Source: Megamerina dolium
Lineage: Eukaryota; Arthropoda; Insecta; Diptera; Megamerinidae
Direction: 5' to 3'
DNA: 64,000 nucleotides
Assembly: GCA_963854835.1 (NCBI GenBank)
Contig: OY978525.1
Span: 25,381,253-25,445,252 of the forward strand
Shown here: positions 39,040 to 48,000 of the stretch, piece after piece
Numbering within the stretch: position 1 is the stretch's first letter
Layout of the letters: every line of letters begins with the position of its first letter
Position numbers and translations under genes: made by a program
Notes under the pieces: model-generated
What the model was told of the DNA's origin: nothing
Databases searched by the model: none
Seen by the model: only the letters and a program-made list of their open reading frames with translations

Positions 39040-39370
39040 TATAGATATCTTCGAAAAATTTAATTTTAATTGCAATATTTAGTAGTGCTCTCTTGCTCAA
39101 AGTCGCTGCTTAAGTTAGATGCTTGATGCTCTGGTGCTCCTTAGTAGTTTATGACAGGTTTGAAGAGTGCTGGACACAGTGTCCCGTGATTGTGCCCACC
39201 AACAGTGCAGAATTGGAAGGAAAGAATCCAATATGACATATACTAAAAGCTGCCACAATTAACCACCAGAAAGGGTCAGACATTCCTGACAATGAGAAGC
39301 CACACATCTTTGCAGACCTACCAGAAGTTCCGAGAATTTGATTAGGTTTTACTAAATGCACCCTCCTTAG
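39040..39370 (-). mobile_element. LINE RNase H-distal relic
   Basis: The minus-strand stretch 39361-39149 ends with LLVGTITGHC, the motif that follows RNase H in many LINE ORF2 proteins. A piece downstream (39150-39075) resembles the last part of the neighbouring relic. It is weak and heavily decayed. Confidence 0.4.
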
Positions 39371-39880
39371 AGACGTTACATGTTCGTTACATACATCTTA
39401 TCTCTATTGATGATATACGAAAAGACTCTAAGAGCCATCAGTCCCAATTATTTGTTCGAAGTTATATTAAAAGTGCTATAAAAATCAAAAATGTTATACT
39501 CAAAGTCACAAACAGAAGTTATTAACATTAAGAATAGCCAAAGGGTTCAACGCCGCCCAGGTCGCTCTCCGAAAGAATTGTCTTCGAGATTATTGTAACC
39601 TTTATGGCAGATAAGCATACTTTCATTTTGCCATCTAGTTCTTATTTGACTTGAAATATTAGAGCAATATTAGAGGACTTGTGATAGATCTGAGTGATCA
39701 TCACGGCCAACAATTCAACTTTACAATTTTGCGGAATACGGACATTGCTACGATATATGATCGATGCTCGATGGTTATCTCTGATTTTAAATTAGTGAAT
39801 ATAACTACATGTGCTAAGAATTTGTTTATAATTTTGATGTCAGTGAAAACGTAAATATTTCCAAGTATATTGTATGTATG
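39371..39880. other. Non-coding, mixed composition
   Basis: It lies between a LINE relic and a SINE. Possibly more LINE debris, but no frame is readable. Confidence 0.4.
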
Positions 39881-40113
39881 AGGTGCCGTGGCTCAGTGGT
39901 TAGTGTGTTGGCCTTCTGATATGTAGTCGTGGGTTCAATTCCCGGCTGAAGCATAACAAATTTCATATCAAAAAGATTTTTTTTTTCGAACGATACCCAC
40001 CTGTCGGGCAAGCAATCGCCAATTCTTCCGGCCGTAACAATTTGCCATGGAAAAACTTCTAAAATAACTCTGCGACAAAGTTCAGAAAAAGTGATGATGC
40101 CGTTCGGAACCGC
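39881..40113 (+). mobile_element. tRNA-SINE, 3'-truncated copy
   Basis: The head (GGTGCCGTGGCTCAGTGG, B box GGGTTCAATTCC) and part of the body are present. It stops after GTTCGGAACCG. It is more diverged than the full-length copies, and its B box is closer to the tRNA consensus. Confidence 0.85.
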
Positions 40114-41549
40114 TGACTTCCGATATATTTTAAAATAATTTTCAAAACTCTCCTAAAATGTTAATTAAGAAAAGTAACTACTTTGTCACAGTTAAAGCAA
40201 CTGTGTGGAAAAGATGAACAATGAAAAATGATACTACTTAAGAGGGCACCCTCTAGTAACTTCTTATACCCAATCTGACTCTATGTGAGTAATTTATATG
40301 AAATTCAACTTATGAGTATCTTTTATGTAATTTGCATAAACGTTTATGTCCAACTGTATAAATATTATTTTTATAGAATTAAAATTAAATATACACACTT
40401 GCATACGCACATAGACTTGCATACGCACAAAAAATTGAAAAGTCAAGTTATGACTATAACTATGTACGAAAAGTACTATGTAAGTTGCAACTGCTGTTTT
40501 AGAAAATTATTCCACTTTCCCTCCATCACTCTCGCTGTCCCTCTCTCTATGCATAGTCTAGTATGTTGCAATAAAACGATAAGAATTACATGGTAGAATG
40601 CTCACATTTATTACTGCGAGCCGCAACAACTTGCACTTGCACTTGCACTTGCAATTGAAGCTAATTTATGTTTGCCGCTGATAAGTGAGGAGGCATCTTG
40701 GTTGCACTAATGGGCGGACGGCAACATATGCTCATACTATAAAGCATATGAGGAGAACTTTATGAGTGTTCTTATATATAATATCTATGTATATGTTACC
40801 AAAAGGAGTTGAAAGTTAAATTGAATAAGTTTAGTTGCAATGACTAGTGGCATGGTGGTGGTAGTAGAAGCAATTTAAAATGTGGACTAAGATCAAAACT
40901 CATAAGCAAGCATTTAAACTGGATATTATGCAAAACAGTATTATATGTACATTTCAAACGATATATTTATATGCTTGACTGTAAATGAAAAGTAATTTCT
41001 TCAGAAAACTTGTAGCATAAGAAATCATTATATGTAGCTGTAGCTGTAGTAGTCAAAATGCTAGCTACAAGAAGTTTTGACATTGCGGTTAAAGACTTTT
41101 GAACTATTTGCGTTCTTAGACAGTGTGAGTTAGAGAGAAAGAGAGAGAGAGAGAGAAATGCAAGGAATTGAAAGATTGCTTTTAGCATATAATTAATATC
41201 ATGATTATTTAAAAAGCTACTTTAAAAGCTTATACATTACGTTAGTACTTCTGATTTCTACCATATCCAAAAAAAAATTCAAAACTTTATAGTAATTTTG
41301 TTAAAAATTTCTAAAAACTTGTAAGTTTAAAATAAGAATTAATTATGCCATCACTATATAATATTTTACCAATGATTCCAGCAATACATGTGTTCGTTAT
41401 AAAAGAGGTGCATAAGAACTATGTTGAAAAAATTCTATGGGATCAATTCTGCATTTTCAAAATATTTATATTTCGATATTTTTATCGCTTAAAACAATTT
41501 TTTGATTTGGTAATAGCGAAATATAGATACCCTACACCATGACATCTAA
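40114..41549. other. AT-rich non-coding
   Basis: A (TTGCAC)n-type stretch at about 40631-40653 (CTTGCA units) and the GA microsatellite. No gene recognised. Confidence 0.6.
41132..41157 (+). repeat. (GA)n-rich microsatellite
   Basis: An interrupted GA run. Confidence 0.9.
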
Positions 41550-42130
41550 ACAGATATAATACTTTTATGCTGGAGACAGGCGTGGTTTTCATCCGATTCA
41601 TTCCATTTTCGGATATATCTTTAATCTACTATATATAATCGTAACTTCTGAGTTTCAGCTTGATAACTTCATCTACAAGTGCGCAACGTTTAGAAACATA
41701 CATACGAATTATATATTTGTATGGAAGGTAGGTGTGGTTTTTATCCGATTCAGCTCATTTTCGAATGCATGTAGTAATTAGTCAATATAATCGCAACTAC
41801 CAAATTTCAGCTTGATATCTTTATATTTGCCTGCGTCAAGTGTGAAAACATATATTCAATAACATAATTTTATAGGGGAGATAGGTGTAAAGAATGAAAA
41901 TATCATTCAAGAACAGCATTTTGTTTGGGGGGTAGGCGTGATTTTCATTCCCATTTCTAATAACACCATTCTACGATCAGATTTACAAAACATGCCAAGC
42001 TTTAACTAGATTCTTTAATAATTTCATTTGCAAAGTATGAAAACATCTATTCAAGAACATATTTTTACAGGGGAGATGGGCGTGCAAACTTTCAGTACAA
42101 TTCCACTATAATTGCGAAAGTTATAGCGGG
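41550..42130 (+). repeat. F1 tandem array (~4 units)
   Basis: Repeats of GGCGTGGTTTTCATCCGATT type at about 41578, 41727 and 41933, with TTTCAGCTTGATAACTTCAT between them. They decay toward the SINE at 42170. Confidence 0.75.
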
Positions 42131-42169
42131 AAAACATAGACAGAGAGATGGACATGACATGATCAATAT

Positions 42170-42517
42170 GTTAAGTTAGGTTATGTGGCTGCCCTCTATC
42201 TGAGAGGACACACTCAGGCTGTGATACCACCGAGCTTCTCTTCCAATATTGTTGTGCGCGTTAAATTTGAATAGCATTAGAAGGGATCTACTCATATTAT
42301 CCGATTTCGAACGGCAAAACCCTTGTTACATCACTTTAACTTAGTTTTGTCACAGAGCTCTTTTTTAAGAAGCATTTTTTCTGCCTGAAAAATTGCCAAT
42401 TCTTGCCGGCAGGTGGGTACCGTTCGAAAGAAAATTCTTTTCGATAATAAATTTCGCTATGCTTCTGCCGGGGATAGAACCCACGACCTACAGATCAGAT
42501 GGCCAACGCACTAATCA
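42170..42517 (-). mobile_element. tRNA-SINE, LINE-like tail, head truncated
   Basis: The body and B box are present but the A box is missing. The 3' tail differs from the common type: on the minus strand GTGGTATCACAGCC ... AGAGGGCAGCCACATAACC. This resembles the LINE 3' end at 60846. Confidence 0.82.
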
Positions 42518-42855
42518 ATATGTAGTTATAAATATTTTCCGATATCTATCACATCATTCTACGATTTTTCGGAATATTGTGATCTCAGGTTTTAAAATTT
42601 TTTTTAAATTTTACAAAGGCCCATATTTCGAAATAAAATGCTCGTCTGAACATTTCAATGCTACAAAAACTTATATAAATTATATTTTGAGGTCAAATGT
42701 TTTTCAAAAATTGAATTTTTGTTCGAATTTTCAAGATTAAGATCTTTCGAAAATGCTTGAACTTTTGGCATTGCTTTCTTCAGACTATACAAAGCCCAAA
42801 ACATAAGGGAAAAGTTGTCTAAAGAGTTTATTGGCAAATTACTGCTCCTTTATAT
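42518..42855. other. AT-rich spacer between inverted SINEs
   Basis: No feature. It separates the minus-strand SINE (42170) from the plus-strand SINE (42856). A related stretch (GAAAATGCTTGAAC ... TTGCTTTCTTCA) recurs after the second SINE at about 43220-43290. Confidence 0.5.
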
Positions 42856-43145
42856 GGGTGCCGTAGCTCAGTGGTTAGTACGTTGGCCTTCTAATCTGTA
42901 GGCAAGAATTGGCAATTTTTCAGGGAGTAACACTTTGCCAAAAATGCTTCTTAAAAGAGCTCTGTGACAAAACTAAGTTAAAGTGACGTCACAAGGGTTC
43001 TGCCATTCGAAAGCGGCTAATATAAGCAGATCCCTTCTGATGCCGTCAAAATTTAATACATACAACAGAAGAAGAAAATCTCGGTGGTATCACAATGGGC
43101 TTTCTGGCCTAAGTGTGGAAGCCACATAAAATAACCTAACCTAGG
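42856..43145 (+). mobile_element. tRNA-SINE, LINE-like tail, B box deleted
   Basis: The A box region is intact, but after CTGTAGG the sequence jumps to CAAGAATTGGCAATT, removing the B box and the start of the body. The tail ends GGAAGCCACATAAAATAACC plus CTAACC. This copy should not be transcribable by Pol III as it stands. Confidence 0.85.
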
Positions 43146-43563
43146 GACCTTATGGACTTAGCGTCATTTTACTTGGATGACTCGCACGAATTTGGAAATT
43201 TTTTTTGATAATATCAAAAAAGGGTTGAAACTTTTACATTGCTTTCTTCAAACAATATGTATTCCAAAACTTAAGAAAAAAGTCACCTAAAGATTTTATT
43301 CACTGAAAACCGCTCGTTCGTACTCATAAGTGCTTTCAAATAAATCGAAATTTCATTCAATCATTTCTCATATAAGTTTTCATTCAAAGCCAGCCAGCCA
43401 CTGTGTTTCTTGGTAATTTATAATTCTTAAATACGATGAACACAAAAGACGACGTTTTTCAATATAGTCCTTATTCCATTTTACAATTCACAATTCTATT
43501 TAAACTCGAGGAATGACATTAAGAGACAAAAAATCACAAGTTTTTCTGAAGTTTCATTATGAA
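43146..43563. other. AT-rich non-coding
   Basis: The part 43200-43310 partly repeats 42730-42850. The remainder is plain. Confidence 0.5.
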
Positions 43564-43809
43564 ATGAACAAAATACTTTTGCTGCCGATGATGCTCTTTT
43601 CTGTTCTTCTTCTACTGCAGCATCACTGTTTTCCTATATTTTCCATTTGCACTATCAACCAACAGCAAAACAATGGTAAATACAGCAAAAAAAACACATC
43701 CAGAACTCATCAACAATACATGCGTTCAAGTGATTTCAGCTCAGCTCAACTCAATAGATATCTATATGCGTATGACTACAAATGCCAAGAGAACAACAAA
43801 GACGACTAG
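43564..43809 (+). CDS. Possible small secreted ORF or first exon (unproven)
   Basis: From the second ATG (43564) an 82-residue frame begins MNKILLLPMMLFSVLLLLQH, a convincing hydrophobic signal-peptide-like start. A polar, Gln/Asn-rich remainder follows. An ATG|GTAAAT sequence near 43675 could be a splice donor, in which case only the signal peptide and ~14 residues would be exonic. I do not recognise the protein. Random AT-rich DNA yields such frames, and there is no neighbouring exon I can point to. Confidence 0.15.
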   Translation: MNKILLLPMMLFSVLLLLQHHCFPIFSICTINQQQNNGKYSKKNTSRTHQQYMRSSDFSSAQLNRYLYAYDYKCQENNKDD

Positions 43810-44078
43810 TTGCATAATCCAATTATAACCGACTTCTGAAAACACATACATATTGTTCCAATATGCGTGAGTGTATTGGGGCTAAAATATCAGAACGTAT
43901 ACAGACAAAAAAAAAAAACATCGTCTTATATATACAATGGGTTATGATAAAAGCAGTACAGCGTGTGATATGTATAAGTGAGCACTAAATTTGGAATAAA
44001 ATTCCAATGTGAGCTTCATATGTACTGTTCCATGGCGCAGTATTGAAAACTTTATATATAAATATGTTTGCACTTTAA

Positions 44079-44441
44079 AAATAAAAATAAATATGTGGCA
44101 CATAAAGCCCCAAAGGGCTCATTGGCCGAGCTTCTCTTCCATTATTGTTGTGCATCTTAAATTTTGGACAATATTAGAAGGGACCTACTTATTTTAGCCG
44201 GTTCCGAACGGCAGAACACTTGTGACATCACTTTTTCTGAGCTTTGTCACAGAGTTCTTTAAGAAGCAAGTTTTCATGACAAGTTGTTACTGTCGGAAGA
44301 ATTGCCAATTGCTTGCCGACAGGTGGGTACCGTTCGAAAGAAAAATCTTATCGATATTAAATTTGTTATGCATCAGCCGGGGATTGAACCACGACCTACA
44401 GATCAGAAGGCGAACACACTAACCACTGAGCTACGGCACCC
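44079..44441 (-). mobile_element. tRNA-SINE, full length with 15-bp TSD
   Basis: This 363-bp copy is flanked by perfect duplications ATGTTTGCACTTTAA (44064-44078 and 44442-44456), which fix the SINE ends. It is near-identical to the other young copies. Confidence 0.95.
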
Positions 44442-44456
44442 ATGTTTGCACTTTAA

Positions 44457-44806
44457 TAGCACAAAATTCGTATACTAATGCAACTTGCAATAATGAACGC
44501 ATATGCAGGAGCAGCAAGTGTTTCTCCTTACTTTTATTGCCATACATAAATAAATATAAAAAAGAAGATCATTGAAGAAAATGATAGAAAAGAAAAAGTA
44601 ATGCACTCCATTTGCCTATGAGTGCTAGTAACAAAGTAATATCCTAACTATGTCTAATATGTAGAGAAGGTATTGATGTGCAAAAATCGGCATCTGTTGC
44701 AGAAATGATAGCAGCGTTTATTAAAATAACGACCATAAAGTGAGAGTGAGGATAAGTATGATTATGCTGCTCTTGTTCATATGTCATATTTTCCCAATGA
44801 TAGATA
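44457..44806. other. Non-coding flank of the BEL element
   Basis: No feature recognised. Confidence 0.6.
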
Positions 44807-44811
44807 GTTAC
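44807..44811. repeat. Target-site duplication GTTAC, left copy
   Basis: GTTAC immediately precedes the left LTR terminus. The same five bases follow the right LTR at 50994-50998. Five-bp duplications are typical of BEL/Pao integrases. Confidence 0.93.
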
Positions 44812-45045
44812 TGTGTAGTCTAATCAGCGATCAAAACACGACTGACTAATAATTGCTACTTATAAAATTAAAGACCTCAAATAAAAGAACCGTAAATAAA
44901 ATATTACATAGGTAAATATATGTATATAGATGCACATATGTATATATATGTGTATTGATGGTATTTAGCGCCTCGGCCACGCTGTCTACGTTGACTGCGC
45001 TGCTTGGATTTGGTTTGCTGTTGACGATGGCTGCATAACCAAACA
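44812..45045 (-). repeat. 3' LTR of the BEL/Pao element
   Basis: It is a 234-bp direct repeat of 50760-50993 with no difference found by eye. It contains the Gag-Pol stop codon at its upstream (sense) end. No canonical AATAAA is seen in sense orientation. Confidence 0.95.
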
Positions 45046-48000
45046 TTCTCCCCCCGTTGGAGGGCTACGGCCTTCAACTTCATCCTGCTTTGGAAGTGGA
45101 GACAACTTTCTGACAGCTCTTCGGATTACTCCAGCCGCCGTCTTAAGCTCGGCAACCCTTGATACTCCATCTGAACCACTCACAAGTTTCACGATTCTCG
45201 CCAATGGCCACTTGAGCGGTGGCAAGTTTTCGTCCTTCACCAGAACAACGTCATTAACAGACAGACTTAGTTTCTGTATGCGCCACTTGGAACGCTGCTG
45301 CAGCAGAGTTAGGTACTCTTCATGCCAACGAGCCCAGAAGATTTGTTGGTAGTACGACACACGCTGCCACTGGTCTAAGCGATTGAAGTTAAGACCTGTT
45401 AAATCAGGTTCATCAAACAATGAGAGGGGAGCCGTCCCAATGAAATGCGCGGGCGTTAACACGTCTAGATCATCAGGATGCTCTGAAAGTGGAAGCAAAG
45501 GTCTAGAATTAATGATTGCTGCTATGTGGCAAACGAGTGTGCGCAGCTCATCAAAATTCAACACAGAAGATGCGACTGCTCGATAAAAGTGATGCTTCGC
45601 AGTTTTTACGGCTGCCTCCCACAATCCACCAAAGTGTGGAGAGCGAGGTGGTATAAATCGCCAGTCGATGGTATAGTCCAAACAAAACTCGTGAATAGCC
45701 TTGACATGGTCGTCGCTAAGAAAAAGGCGTCGTAGATCGGCAAGCTCATTCCTCGCGCCGACAAAATTAGTAGCGTTGTCAGACCATATTCGTGCGGGTC
45801 GACAACGCGTGAGAATAAAACGCTTGAGTGCGTTTAGAAAGGCGTTCGTGGAGAGATCCATGACTATCTCCATATGAACGGCCTTGGTAGCGAAGCATAT
45901 AAAAATGCAGATGTAACATTTTATGGCCTGCCTGTTACGCATTTCGCTCTTGTAAAAGAATGGGCCACAAAAATCAACGCCTGTGACCATAAATGCGTAC
46001 GATGTGTTAACTCGATCGTCAGGCAGGTCTGCCATGATATGCTCTGCTAAGTACGGTTTAGCTCGAAAACAAATTGTGCATTTACTTACAGCACTTGAGA
46101 CTGTTTTGCGACCTCCAATGGGCCAGTACTGCAGACGAATATTAGCGAGTAAGGCGCGAGGTCCAGCGTGTAAATTCCGTCTATGAAAATACATGATGAC
46201 TGCGTTAGTTACCGGATGACGTCGAGGCAATATTATTGGATGTTGTGCGTCGAAATCTAGGGCAGAGTTCTTCAGCCGCCCTCCAACTCGTAGCAGTCCA
46301 TGGTCGTCGATAAATGGTGAAAGAGATGCAATGCAACTGGATGATTTTACGCATTGACCGGCTTGCAAAGCACTGTAGTCGACCCAAAGACTGGCCATTT
46401 GCATTGTGCGCAAAAGCAGTTTTGTGCCTCGTCGAATGTAATCAATAGTCAACCCAGAGCAACGAATGCGATGACGAAACTTGTAGACGTACGCAAAAAC
46501 GTGCTGCAGCTTTGTAAACGAAGTGGCATATTTGCATTCCAGTGTAATGTCGATGAACCGAGGTGCCGCAAGTAGTACCTTTTTTCGCAGTTCTGGCAGT
46601 GGATTGACCATATTGCAAGGCATGGGCCATTTATTTCGACCTTCAGCCAAGAACTCTGGACCATGAATCCAAAGTGATGACTCGATGAGTTCGCTGGGAG
46701 ATGCACCTCTAGACAAAATGTCAGCTGGATTAAGTTTGGTAGGCACATAATGCCATTCCATTTCTGCTGTCAACTCTTGTATAGCTGCTATACGATTAGA
46801 CGCGAATGCTTGGAACCTTGAGGGCTCGTCGCTTATCCATGATAACACCACTGTTGAATCCGACCAACAATAAAACGGGCATGTAAAAAGTTCCATTTCG
46901 GATACCTCATGAATAAGTTGCGCCAGCAAGGTGGCACCGCTTAGTTCCAGCTTAGGTATAGTAAGAGTCTTGAGAGGAGCAACACGCGACTTTGAGCAGA
47001 GCAAATGTGCTTGTCTTTCTTCCTCATTGCCGGAGACGACGTAGACACAGGCCCCATAAGCATCGACGCTGGCATCGCTGAATCCATGCACTTCGACAAC
47101 ACCCTTTGGCATTGACAATCGAGGAAAACTAAGTTTTGGTATACGCCCAAGCTCTGCACATAAACTATTCCACGATGAATCCAACGATGAGGGTAAACTT
47201 TCATCCCAATCGAGCCTTTCCCTCCACAGCTGCTGGAGAAATATCTTCGCTTTGGAAATTATCGGGCCTATAAGGCCAAGCGGATCGTAGAAGCGAGCAA
47301 TCGTTGACAAAACCGAGCGTTTGCAATGCTTTGCTGGCGCAATCGTTGGCGAAAATGCGAACAGCAAACGATCAGATGCAGGATCCCAAATAAGACCAAG
47401 TGTCTTCGTGATGTCGCTTCCATCGTCGAACTTGAGCAGAGTTTCCGTATCCTCGGGTGGTATACCTTGAAGAAGAGCAAAGTTATTGGAACACCACTTA
47501 CGCAGTTTGAAACGCCCTTTTGCTAACAGATGAGTGACTTGATCCATAATCTCTTTTACTTCATCAACGGAGCTACCACCTGTGATGAGATCGTCTACGT
47601 AGAAATCACGCCGCAATATTTCAGAGCCGATAGGAAATGAGAGCTGCTCATCAAAGGCTAATTGATGCATTGATCGCACTGACAAAAATGAAGCTGGACG
47701 CGTACCGTAGGTGACTGTATCGAGTCTGAAAATCTGAACTGGTTGCTGTGGCGTATCTCGCCACAGGATGCATTGCAGATAGCTGTCTGGCTCTGATACT
47801 CGAACACAACGATACATTTTGCAAATGTCGCCCGTTAAGGCGATTGGAAATGTTCGAAAACGCAGCAATATATTGAACAACTTGGGTTGTATGATAGGTC
47901 CTGTCATTAGCACATCATTTAGAGAGTATCCAGACGATGAAGTTGCCGAACCGTCGAATACGACCCGGAGTTTGGTGGTCGTGCTGTCTTCCTTCAACAC

